Origin: Collinsella sp. AF02-46-1
Lineage (GTDB): Bacteria > Actinomycetota > Coriobacteriia > Coriobacteriales > Coriobacteriaceae
Assembly: GCA_934876235.1 (NCBI GenBank)
Contig: CAKXKM010000015.1
Coordinates: 1-32,702 of the forward strand
Direction: 5' to 3'
DNA length: 32,702 bases
Shown here piece by piece: positions 1 to 6,897 of the stretch. Every line of letters begins with the position of its first letter. The stretch's first letter is position 1. The translations under genes and the position numbers were made by a program. Under the pieces are notes generated by a model. It made no database searches. It was given only the letters and a program-made list of their open reading frames with translations, and was not told where the DNA came from.

Positions 1-637
1 GATCTCGATCAGACACTCGGTGGCGTACGCGAAGGGAATGGGTTCGTTCATCAAGGACACCAAGACCCATGACGCCAGGGGTATCCCCATCGACCCGGTC
101 GGCCTACTCCCCTTCCTGAAGGAGACCCACGAGATCGACTGCGGAAAGCTGCGCTTGCGCGGCCTTACCGGGGCGGTCGAGATCGGGGACTGCTACATCC
201 TGTCGGAGCCGGGCGCGACCTTCGCGACGACAAGCTATATCCGCAGGGCGTTCAAGACGTTCTCGGAGACCAACGGCCTCATGGGCACCAACGACGAGCT
301 GATCACGTTCCACGGCCTTCGCCACACGTTCGCAACGCAGTGGATCCGCCAAGGCGGCGATATCAAGGCGCTCCAATCGATCCTCGGCCACAAGGACGCC
401 ATGGCGACGCTCAACGTCTACGCCGACATCGAGCCCATCTCCAAAATCCATAACATGCTGCGCGCCACGCCGTGCCTTTGGCGCGGGCACCTCGGGCCGA
501 GGGTCGATCCGGGTCCCATGTTCCAACAGAGGATCCAGGAGTCCATCGAGACGCTCCAGGCGTTCGGCTACGGCATCACCGAGCCGGACGACCGAAATAT
601 CGCCATACGCGACGTGAAGACGAACAGTTGGCTCTAG
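1..637 (+). CDS. Tyrosine recombinase / integrase, C-terminal part (cut by window start)
   Basis: This is the catalytic domain of a site-specific tyrosine recombinase, which cuts and rejoins DNA through a 3'-phosphotyrosine link and usually moves a prophage or integrative element. The frame is open from base 2, so the GTG at base 20 is not the true start; the N-terminal DNA-binding domains and the first catalytic Arg lie outside the window. Visible catalytic residues are the His and Arg of the HGLRH motif (codons at 311 and 320), the His of ILGHKD (389) and the nucleophilic Tyr of NVYADIE (419). A Lys in the KDTKTHDAR hairpin could be the beta-hairpin lysine. About 71 residues follow the Tyr, more than most integrases have. 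The neighbour on the right is core metabolism, so this probably marks the edge of an integrated element lying to the left. The family call is firm; the type of element is unknown. Confidence 0.88.
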   Translation, partial: ISIRHSVAYAKGMGSFIKDTKTHDARGIPIDPVGLLPFLKETHEIDCGKLRLRGLTGAVEIGDCYILSEPGATFATTSYIRRAFKTFSETNGLMGTNDELITFHGLRHTFATQWIRQGGDIKALQSILGHKDAMATLNVYADIEPISKIHNMLRATPCLWRGHLGPRVDPGPMFQQRIQESIETLQAFGYGITEPDDRNIAIRDVKTNSWL

Positions 638-1033
638 CTCACCGAGTACGCGGCAGTGCTGGGCCCATCCCAACTGAGGTCACGGTGGTCCGATAGGGGC
701 GCCGCCCGCGGCATGCGCCGCGGAGCGGTATCCCCTACCGAAGGGCGGGGATGCCCTCCGCTTCCAGTTCGGAATCAGCCGTCGGAGGCGTTCGGCTGAC
801 TGCGGGAACGGCCTGTCCGCTCAATGTGTTCGGCTGAGATCGGAAATCAACCCAACACGAGCCGGACACGCGCCAGACGGCTCTTCCCCGTGCGGCCTTC
901 CCCCTTACGCTCATGTTGCAGGCATGTAACGCCGCAGCGAGCGCGCCTTTTTTGCGCCAGACAGGTACAATGATGAACACTGTACCGTAGCGGAGCGCCC
1001 CGCGCGCGCCGCGACCACGCGAAAGGGTTTCCC
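638..1033. other. Non-coding spacer between integrase and ACT gene
   Basis: No convincing gene is seen in these 396 bases. The left half holds GC-rich palindromes just after the integrase: a perfect 7-bp stem with a 4-base loop at 706-723, inside a larger imperfect pairing of TAGGGG near 694 with CCCCTA near 732. They have no T-tract, so they are not clear intrinsic terminators; they could be recombination or end structures of the element. The motif GTTCGGCTGA occurs twice near 790 and 829. The right half holds the probable promoter region of the ACT/citrate synthase genes. Confidence 0.5.
964..986 (+). promoter_or_regulatory. Inverted repeat over a possible -10 box upstream of the ACT gene
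   Basis: The sequence GGTACA-N11-TGTACC forms perfect 6-bp inverted arms and contains TACAAT (966-971), a good -10 match, about 60 bases before the ACT start codon. No good -35 box lies at 17 bases, which would suit an activated or repressor-controlled promoter. The operator role is inference from symmetry and position only. Confidence 0.35.
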
Positions 1034-1321
1034 ATGGCCGAGATCTCGTCCTCCCGTATCGTCATCACCGTCCTTGGCAAGAACCGCCCCGGCATCGTCG
1101 CCGGCGTCACCCGTGTCCTGGGCGAGGCCAACGTCGACATCCGCGACATTACGCAGTCCATTATCGAGGACATCTTCACCATGACCATGCTGGCCGACAC
1201 CGCCGAGTCCAAGCTCGACTTTGCCGAGCTGCAGAAGGCCCTGGCCGAGGCCGGCGAGCTTTCGGGCGTCAACGTGTCCATCCAGCGCGAGGACGTCTTT
1301 AACTTTATGTACCGCCTGTAG
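1034..1321 (+). CDS. ACT domain-containing protein (UPF0237-like)
   Basis: A stand-alone 95-residue ACT domain. The opening VITVLGKNRPGIVAGVTRVL is the ACT beta-alpha start with the ligand-loop Gly (GIVAGV), and the later segment containing DIRDITQSIIEDIFTMTML gives the second and third strands. ACT domains bind small ligands, often amino acids, and dimerise side by side; this family is cytosolic and has no known reaction. In many bacteria the UPF0237 gene sits before a UPF0210 (PFL) gene, but here citrate synthase follows after 77 bases on the same strand. That suggests, without proving, a sensor role linked to citrate/glutamate synthesis. The ATG follows GAAAGGG (1021-1027) at a usable distance. 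No truncation is seen. Confidence 0.85.
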   Translation: MAEISSSRIVITVLGKNRPGIVAGVTRVLGEANVDIRDITQSIIEDIFTMTMLADTAESKLDFAELQKALAEAGELSGVNVSIQREDVFNFMYRL

Positions 1322-1398
1322 CGAACAAGCCGCTGGGGATAGCCTGACGCGCGCATGCCCATGCAAGTCACCCCGATGCGGCCCGGAGAGGAGCGCGC

Positions 1399-2817
1399 AT
1401 GGCCTACGACGCCAAGAAAATCTATTACCGCTTCGATGACCACTTGAGCCGCCTGGTTCTGGATTACGAAGCAAGCCGCCAGATTTCGCCTGAGAGCGAA
1501 AACCTCTACCACGGCCTGCCGACCGACCCTTATGACGAGGGCTTGTTCGAAGAGCACAATGTCAAGCGCGGCCTGCGCAATGCCGACGGCTCGGGCGTGG
1601 TCGCGGGCCTCACTCGCATCTCGGATGTGCACGGCTACAACAAGGTCGACGGAAAGGTCGTGCCCGATCAGGGCAAGCTCACGCTTCGCGGCTACAGCAT
1701 CGAGGATCTGGTCAACAATGCCCAGGCCGAGAATCGCTACGGCTACGAGGAAGTCGCCTATCTGCTTATCACGGGTTCGCTGCCCAACAAGGAAGAGCTC
1801 GACGGCTTTTGCGAGCGCCTGGGCGCCTTTAGACATCTGAGCGACGAGTACGTTAAAGAGTTCCCTATGACCACGGTATCGTCGAGCATCATGAATGTGC
1901 TCCAGCGCGCCGTGTTGCTGCTTTACGCCTTCGACGCCGAGCCCGACGCGATTACGCCCGAGCATGAGATCGACGTCGCCATTTCCATGCTCGCACGTCT
2001 CCCGCGCATCGCCGCCTTCGCACACATGGCCTCGGTCGCCAAGCTTCGCGGCTCCGAGGTTCACGTGCCGCACCCCACGCCCGGTCTCTCCACCGCCGAG
2101 ACCATCCTACAGGTCCTGCGCGGCGGCATGGCGTTCACCCGCGATGAGGCGATGCTGCTCGACGTGATGCTCATGCTGCATGCCGAGCACGGCGGCGGCA
2201 ACAACTCCACCTTCGCTTGCCGCGTGCTGTCGTCTTCGGCCACCGACCCGTATTCCGCCTACGCCGCGGCTATCGGCTCGCTCAAGGGCCCGCGCCACGG
2301 CGGTGCCAATGCCAAGGTCGTGTCCATGCACGAGGACATCCGTGCGCATGTCTCCAATTGGGAGGACGAGGACGAGGTCGCGGCCTACCTGGGCAAGATC
2401 CTCGACAAGCAGGCCTTCGACGGCACGGGCCTCATCTACGGCATGGGCCACGCCGTCTACACGCTGAGCGACCCGCGCGCCGAGGTATGCCGCCGTTACG
2501 CGCGCACACTTGCCGCCAAGAAGGACCTGGGCGAGGAATTCGCACTCATCGAGCGTATCGAGCGCCTGGCACCCCAGGTCATGCGCGACCACGGCATGAC
2601 CAAGCCCATCTGCGCCAACATCGACCTGTACACAGGCTTTATCTACAAGATGCTCGGCGTGCCCGAGACGCTCTTTACGCCGCTATTCGCCGTCGCCCGC
2701 ATGGCCGGCTGGTCGGCGCACCGCATGGAAGAGCTCTTCTGCGCGCACCGTATTATTCGCCCGGCCTATCGTCCGGTGATCGAGCCGCTGGAGTACAAGC
2801 CACTCGCCGACCGATAG
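1399..2817 (+). CDS. Citrate/2-methylcitrate synthase
   Basis: Citrate synthase condenses oxaloacetate and acetyl-CoA; in an anaerobe it would mainly feed 2-oxoglutarate and glutamate synthesis. The 472-residue protein has the catalytic triad: His264 in LHAEHGGGNNSTF, His351 in GMGHAVYT and Asp409 in ANIDLYTG. DPRA just after His351 carries the Arg that contacts substrate. LKGPRHGGAN, the loop before the second half, is also typical. An N-terminal segment of about 80 residues (YRFDDHLSRLVLDYEAS...) precedes the core. The start is supported by AGAGGAG at 1387-1393, five bases before the ATG. It follows the ACT gene and ends at a strong terminator. Methylcitrate synthase activity cannot be excluded from sequence alone. 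Confidence 0.93.
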   Translation: MAYDAKKIYYRFDDHLSRLVLDYEASRQISPESENLYHGLPTDPYDEGLFEEHNVKRGLRNADGSGVVAGLTRISDVHGYNKVDGKVVPDQGKLTLRGYSIEDLVNNAQAENRYGYEEVAYLLITGSLPNKEELDGFCERLGAFRHLSDEYVKEFPMTTVSSSIMNVLQRAVLLLYAFDAEPDAITPEHEIDVAISMLARLPRIAAFAHMASVAKLRGSEVHVPHPTPGLSTAETILQVLRGGMAFTRDEAMLLDVMLMLHAEHGGGNNSTFACRVLSSSATDPYSAYAAAIGSLKGPRHGGANAKVVSMHEDIRAHVSNWEDEDEVAAYLGKILDKQAFDGTGLIYGMGHAVYTLSDPRAEVCRRYARTLAAKKDLGEEFALIERIERLAPQVMRDHGMTKPICANIDLYTGFIYKMLGVPETLFTPLFAVARMAGWSAHRMEELFCAHRIIRPAYRPVIEPLEYKPLADR

Positions 2818-2840
2818 GACGCGGACCGTTATAGATCTTG

Positions 2841-2879
2841 AGCGTGGCCAGGGACCCAAGCCCTTGGCCACGCTTTTTT
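2841..2879 (+). terminator. Rho-independent terminator after citrate synthase
   Basis: Perfect 10-bp arms AGCGTGGCCA (2841-2850) and TGGCCACGCT (2865-2874) are followed by a run of six T. It sits 24 bases after the citrate synthase stop codon. Confidence 0.9.
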
Positions 2880-2902
2880 GCCAATAGAAAGGGCTGCATC
2901 AA

Positions 2903-3745
2903 ATGATTGTGTTTTCCGATATGGACGGAACACTGCTGACGAGCGATAAGCAGATGAGCGACGCCACTTGGGCAATGCTCGACGAGCTCGCACGTCGTGG
3001 CATCGAGTTTGTTCCCTGCACGGGGCGTCCGCTGTCGGGCATCTTTGAGCCCATTCTCGCCCATTCCGCCGTACACTACGCGGTCTGTGCCAACGGCGCC
3101 AGCGTCTGGCAACTCGACGACGATGTGCCCACCGACGCCTCGTGCGCCACGCGCATCTTGAGCCGTCCGCTCGATTGCGGCATTGCCCACCGCATCCATC
3201 GCATTGCCGCCGGCCACGATGTGACCTTCGATATCTTCGCGGATGGACAGTGCTTCCTCCCCCGCTCGCTTTACGGGCGCCTGGATGAGTTCTGCGGCGG
3301 CGACCCCCACATCGCGGCTTCGCTCAAGCGCACACGAACACCGATCGACATGGATATCGACAGCAAGATCGACGAGGTCGAGACGCTCGAACGCATCGCC
3401 ATGTACTGGCACGACCCGGCCGATCGCGACGCCATCGCGGCGGCGCTCGACACGCTCGGAGGCATTGAGATCACGCGTTCTTACGCCATGAATATCGAGG
3501 TCATGGGTGAGGGCGCCACCAAGGGGACAGCCCTCACGTGGCTATGTGAGCATCTGGGCGAGCGTCTCGCCGACGCCTGGGCGTTCGGCGACAACATCAA
3601 CGACATCCCCATGCTGCAGGCAGCGGGCCACGGCATGGCCATGATCAACGCCGAGTCCGAAGACCGCGAGGCCGCCGACGCCATCACCGAATACGACAAC
3701 GACCACGACGGCGTCGCCCGCACCATCATGGCCGCCCTCGCCTAG
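2903..3745 (+). CDS. Cof-type HAD-superfamily phosphatase
   Basis: A 280-residue haloacid dehalogenase-fold hydrolase of the Cof (IIB) type, which removes phosphate from small metabolites such as sugar phosphates or flavin precursors in the cytosol. Motif I is DMDGTLL with nucleophile Asp6 and Asp8; motif II is Thr40 in PCTGRP; motif III is Lys207 in GATKGTAL; motif IV is GDNINDIPML with Asp230 and Asp234. Residues of about 85-190 form the substrate-choosing cap. Start ATG follows AAAGGG. It lies just after the citrate synthase terminator, so it probably has its own promoter, and it converges on a second Cof-type gene at 3862-4656. The exact substrate cannot be told from sequence. Confidence 0.9.
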   Translation: MIVFSDMDGTLLTSDKQMSDATWAMLDELARRGIEFVPCTGRPLSGIFEPILAHSAVHYAVCANGASVWQLDDDVPTDASCATRILSRPLDCGIAHRIHRIAAGHDVTFDIFADGQCFLPRSLYGRLDEFCGGDPHIAASLKRTRTPIDMDIDSKIDEVETLERIAMYWHDPADRDAIAAALDTLGGIEITRSYAMNIEVMGEGATKGTALTWLCEHLGERLADAWAFGDNINDIPMLQAAGHGMAMINAESEDREAADAITEYDNDHDGVARTIMAALA

Positions 3746-3861
3746 TCATTGGCCAGTCACCGGGGATGTTCTTAAGACTAGTCACTGGGGACACTCTTCG
3801 CAAAAAGCTGCAAGGACTGTCCCCCACTGTCGGCAGAAAAGGAACGTCGCCAGCTGCCGGA
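3746..3861. repeat. Short repeats and hairpin between convergent HAD genes
   Basis: This spacer holds two tandem copies of a repeat with a CaGTCAC-GGGGA core: copy A at 3755-3775 and copy B at 3776-3798. Copy B starts with GACTAGTCACTGGGGACA. GGGGACA at 3787-3793 pairs with TGTCCCC at 3819-3825 around an A-rich loop, and CGGCAG (3831-3836) pairs with CTGCCG (3854-3859). A third, inverted copy lies at 4836-4856. The hairpins may serve as a two-way terminator for the convergent genes. Confidence 0.6.
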
Positions 3862-4656
3862 TTAGGAGAGACTCTCCAGCACGCGACGGAGCTCATGCTG
3901 AACGGCGTGGTCGCGGTTGCAGCCTACGACACGATCGGCCACCGCCTTGAGCGCGGGGCGCGCGTTTTCCATCGCGCAGCCCGTGCCGACAAAGCGAATG
4001 ATCTCGTAGTCGTTCATCGAGTCGCCAAACGCCATGACCTCGTCGCGACCAATGCCGTAATGCTCCGCGAGCTGCGCGATACCCGAGGCCTTCGACACAC
4101 CAGGCTGCATGGCATCGATCCACGCGTTGCCCGAAGGCGCAAAAGTAAAGAGCTGACCAAGTTCGCGCTGTAGCACGTACGCACTGTCCATAACCGCACT
4201 GTCGTCGCAAAAGATACTCGCTTTGATGATATTTACGCTGGGATCGGGCAGCTCCCAAATACGCTCGGCATTGGGAAGGTCCTTATCGACCTCACGCACG
4301 AACTTGCACTCGTCATCGAGCAGGAAGGACTTGGTCCGGTCAAAGAGCGCAAGATGCAGATTGGGAAACGTCCTGACGGCTTGGGCGAGCCTTCGAATCG
4401 CCAGGTGCGAATACACCTCGCGGTCTACCATTTTGCCGTCGGCGAAGACCTGGGCACCGTTAGCTGCGACAAAGTCCATCTTGTCGCGAACGGGCGCAAA
4501 GAACTCGCACAGGCGATCGTAGCGACGACCTGACGATGCGGCGAAATGCACGCCATGCTCGTGTAGCGCCAGAATCAGTTCGTAGGTCTCGGGAGGCACC
4601 TGGCCGTTTTCGTCAAGCAATGTGCCGTCCATATCGGATGCAATCAGTTTAAACAT
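3862..4656 (-). CDS. Cof-type HAD-superfamily phosphatase (second copy)
   Basis: A 264-residue HAD hydrolase of the Cof type with all four motifs: DMDGTLL (Asp8, Asp10), Ser42 in ASSGRR, Lys189 in PGVSKASG and GDSMNDYEI (Asp212, Asp216). The cap domain spans roughly residues 85-185. It is clearly diverged from the HAD gene at 2903-3745, so the pair is not a recent duplication. The GGGAG ribosome-binding site at 4664-4668 is seven bases from the ATG but lies inside the 3' arm of a 62-bp inverted repeat, which suggests translational or attenuation control. The gene is flanked by inverted copies of a roughly 21-bp repeat (3755-3775 and 4836-4856). The substrate is unknown. Confidence 0.9.
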   Translation of the reverse strand: MFKLIASDMDGTLLDENGQVPPETYELILALHEHGVHFAASSGRRYDRLCEFFAPVRDKMDFVAANGAQVFADGKMVDREVYSHLAIRRLAQAVRTFPNLHLALFDRTKSFLLDDECKFVREVDKDLPNAERIWELPDPSVNIIKASIFCDDSAVMDSAYVLQRELGQLFTFAPSGNAWIDAMQPGVSKASGIAQLAEHYGIGRDEVMAFGDSMNDYEIIRFVGTGCAMENARPALKAVADRVVGCNRDHAVQHELRRVLESLS

Positions 4657-4661
4657 AGAAA

Positions 4662-4723
4662 AGCTCCCTTCGGGCTTGTTGGAATCGAACGTGTATCCGA
4701 TTCCAACGTACCCAAAGGGAGCT
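4662..4723 (-). promoter_or_regulatory. Long leader hairpin that includes the ribosome-binding site of the HAD gene
   Basis: AGCTCCCTT (4662-4670) pairs with AAGGGAGCT (4715-4723), GGG (4672-4674) with CCC (4711-4713), and GTTGGAATCG (4678-4687) with CGATTCCAAC (4698-4707), leaving a 10-base loop. Read on the minus strand, the 3' arm holds the Shine-Dalgarno GGGAG and is followed by TTTTCT then ATG. It therefore resembles both an intrinsic terminator and an RBS-masking stem. It could also end transcripts from adenine deaminase upstream. The symmetry is directly visible; the role is inferred. Confidence 0.6.
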
Positions 4724-4726
4724 CAA

Positions 4727-4755
4727 ATAAGACTCCGCGGGCGTAAACGTTACAA
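4727..4755 (-). promoter_or_regulatory. Possible promoter for the HAD gene
   Basis: On the minus strand TTGTAA (4750-4755) and TCTTAT (4727-4732) are separated by exactly 17 bases, each matching four of six consensus positions. Transcription would start close to 4720, at the first arm of the leader hairpin. Confidence 0.35.
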
Positions 4756-4835
4756 GGACCTGGCAAATAGCTCACACATGCCAGAGGTCTCACGGTCGCG
4801 GCGTCAGGCGACACGCCACCCCGACGGATAGTCGT

Positions 4836-4856
4836 TTAAGAACGTCCCCGATGACT
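4836..4856 (-). repeat. Inverted copy of the GGGGA-core repeat
   Basis: The reverse complement of this stretch matches 3755-3775 at 19 of 21 positions. It overlaps the last bases and stop codon of the adenine deaminase gene (stop at 4855-4857). Together the two copies bracket the HAD gene in inverted orientation, about 1.1 kb apart. Confidence 0.65.
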
Positions 4857-6675
4857 AGTCGGCGTAGGTGAAGGTCGTGACGTCGAACATGCCCTCGGGG
4901 CGGATGCGGAGCGTCGGGATGACCGGCAGGGGCAGGAAGATGATGCCCATGATGGGGTCGAGCGGCGGCTCGATACCCATGGCGCGCGCCTTGACCATAA
5001 AGTCGTCGTGCTGCGCGGCGACATCCTCGGCCGTGCCCTCGCTCATAAGGCCACCGAGCGCCAGCGGAATGCGCGCCACGACCTCGCCGTTGCGCACCAG
5101 CACGTGGCCGCCCTGGCCCACGGCCTCAACGGCAGCCATCATGTCCGCCGCATTGTCGCCCACCACGCACACGTTGTGCGAGTCGTGGCCAATCGTGGAG
5201 GCAATGGCGCCACCCGTGATGGTAAAGCCGCGCACCCAGCCGCGACCGATATGCTTGCCAACCAAGCCCAGACCCGCGGGGCCGTCACCGTCGGCGCCCT
5301 CGGCCTGCAGCGACACGCCGCGGCCGTGGCGCTCGATCAGCATAATGCGGCGCAGGCCCTCGGCACTCTCGGGGCGAACCATACCCGTGATAGCCATACC
5401 CGGGATGACATCGATAACGGCCTCGCCCGGCTTAAAGGCATAGTCAAACACGTCGAGCGAAAGCTTCGGCAGCTTAACGGAGGCGCGAAGCTCATCGGCA
5501 AGCGCCGCAACCTCAGCCATCTCGGGTGCGATCTCGCCCACAAAGGTGCCGTCCTGCGCCACCAGAGCACCGGCGGCATATACGCGATGCGGAGCCGTGG
5601 CGAACGTCAGGTCATTAAGCACCAGCAGGTCGGCGCGCTTGCCCGGGGCAATCGCACCACGCAGCTCGTGCGGGTCGCGGCAGCCGTGATCCAGGCCAAA
5701 CGCCTCGGCCGTGGAGAGGGACGCCATAGAGATAGCGACCACGGGGTCGATACCGGCCTCAATCGCCACGCGGCAGGCATTGTCGATCATGCCAGTCGCA
5801 AGCGCATCGGAAGGGGCGCGGTCGTCAGTCGCAAAGCAGCAGCGGCGGGCGCGCGCGGGGTTCTCCAGCAGCATCGGCGACAGATTGGCCAGGTCATGGC
5901 TGCACGTACCCTCGCGCAGCATCACGTACATGCCACGAGACAGTTTATCGAGCGCCTCCTCGGGAATCGTCGACTCGTGATCGGCGATAATGCCCGCCGC
6001 GGCATAGGCATTAAGGTCCTTGCCGGCAACGAGCGGTGCATGGCCGTCGACCTGCTTGGACGGCGTCTGGTTGGCAGCATCGATGCGAGCACAGGTCTCG
6101 GGGTCGGCCATAAAGACACCCGGCAGGTTCATCATCTCGCCCAGGCCAAAAACATCGCCCGGATGCTCGGCAAAAAACGCCTGCATGTCAGCGGCGGTAA
6201 TCACAGCGCCCGCTTGCTCATCGGGTAGCGCGGGCACGCACGAGGGCATCATGTACTTGATGGAAATGGGCGCGCGGCGACCGTCCTCGATCATAAAGTG
6301 CAGGCCGTCCAGGCCCGCCACGTTGGCGATCTCGTGGCTGTCGGCAATGGCAGTGGTGGTACCGCGCGTCGCCGCCATGCGCGCATACTCGGCGGGGCGG
6401 ATGTTCGAAGACTCGATATGCAGATGCCCGTCAATAAAACCAGGAGCGAGATAGCGACCCTGGCAGTCGATGACCTCAGTTGCCTCGTAGGTGTCAGCGG
6501 CATCGTCGCGACCATCGTAGAGCACGCCGACGATCAGACCGTCCTTGACGGCAACGCTACCGGGCGCCACGCGCTGACCGTACACGTCGACAATCTGCGC
6601 ATTGGCAAACAGCGTGTCGACGGGCACGCGCCCCTCGGCAGCATCGATCACAGCCCTCATGACCTCAACGGACAT
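4855..6675 (-). CDS. ade: Adenine deaminase
   Basis: Adenine deaminase of the AdeC amidohydrolase type converts adenine to hypoxanthine and ammonia in purine salvage or breakdown. The 606-residue protein shows the metal motif GFIDGHLHIESS (His84, His86), the ADSHEIANVAG segment (Asp112, His114, Glu115), DGHAP (His212), ADHES (His233, Glu234) and ATDDRAP (Asp284, Asp285). The C-terminal domain has the family's HNVCVVGDN sequence. The start at 6675 is chosen because AAAGGAG lies at 6681-6687, five bases upstream; a longer in-frame extension to 6738 has no such site. The gene has a possible promoter and a hairpin with a T-tract in its leader. Its product, hypoxanthine, would be a substrate of the Se-Mo hydroxylase route suggested by the genes at 25491-32702. 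Confidence 0.95.
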   Translation of the reverse strand: MSVEVMRAVIDAAEGRVPVDTLFANAQIVDVYGQRVAPGSVAVKDGLIVGVLYDGRDDAADTYEATEVIDCQGRYLAPGFIDGHLHIESSNIRPAEYARMAATRGTTTAIADSHEIANVAGLDGLHFMIEDGRRAPISIKYMMPSCVPALPDEQAGAVITAADMQAFFAEHPGDVFGLGEMMNLPGVFMADPETCARIDAANQTPSKQVDGHAPLVAGKDLNAYAAAGIIADHESTIPEEALDKLSRGMYVMLREGTCSHDLANLSPMLLENPARARRCCFATDDRAPSDALATGMIDNACRVAIEAGIDPVVAISMASLSTAEAFGLDHGCRDPHELRGAIAPGKRADLLVLNDLTFATAPHRVYAAGALVAQDGTFVGEIAPEMAEVAALADELRASVKLPKLSLDVFDYAFKPGEAVIDVIPGMAITGMVRPESAEGLRRIMLIERHGRGVSLQAEGADGDGPAGLGLVGKHIGRGWVRGFTITGGAIASTIGHDSHNVCVVGDNAADMMAAVEAVGQGGHVLVRNGEVVARIPLALGGLMSEGTAEDVAAQHDDFMVKARAMGIEPPLDPIMGIIFLPLPVIPTLRIRPEGMFDVTTFTYAD

Positions 6676-6695
6676 ACATACTCCTTTAACCGTAG

Positions 6696-6731
6696 AAAAA
6701 AGCTGCGGAGCGGACAGACCTTCACCGCAGC
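6696..6731 (-). promoter_or_regulatory. Terminator-like hairpin in the adenine deaminase leader
   Basis: On the minus strand GCTGCGG (6731-6725) pairs with CCGCAGC (6708-6702) around 16 bases and is followed by six T (6701-6696), just before the ade ribosome-binding site. Because a possible -10 box lies upstream of it, it could act as an attenuator. No purine-riboswitch core is recognisable. Confidence 0.45.
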
Positions 6732-6743
6732 AAGCCAATAGCC

Positions 6744-6749
6744 ATTGTA
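6744..6749 (-). promoter_or_regulatory. Possible -10 box for adenine deaminase
   Basis: TACAAT on the minus strand, 69 bases upstream of the ade start. The hexamer 17 bases further up, TTAGCG, is a weak -35. It lies downstream of the tyrS terminator, where a new promoter is expected. Confidence 0.35.
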
Positions 6750-6833
6750 TGCCAAAAAGAAAGTCCCGCTAACACCCCTTCCGCTTAACGGCACCGCCAA
6801 ATGATCCCTCCGTCCCCAAGGGATCGTCGCAAC

Positions 6834-6870
6834 CAAAAAGGCCGCAGTCGGGATTCCCGGCTGCGGCCTT
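6834..6870 (-). terminator. Rho-independent terminator after tyrS
   Basis: On the minus strand AAGGCCGCAG (6870-6861) pairs with CTGCGGCCTT (6848-6839), a perfect 10-bp stem with a GC-rich loop, followed by T residues. It lies 27 bases after the tyrS stop. A second small inverted repeat, GATCCCT / AGGGATC, follows at 6803-6825. Confidence 0.9.
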
Positions 6871-6897
6871 ATTGCACTTGTGAGGTCAACTCGCTCG

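Noticed and set aside
638..1033. tRNA gene as integration site next to the integrase
   Set aside because: No cloverleaf or TTCGA-type T-arm arrangement could be built in this stretch.
3766..4173. A 135-codon plus-strand frame starting in the repeat region
   Set aside because: It runs antisense to the HAD phosphatase with no ribosome-binding site.
6676..6897. Purine riboswitch before adenine deaminase
   Set aside because: The conserved loop sequences of the purine aptamer are not visible; only a simple hairpin with a T-tract is seen.
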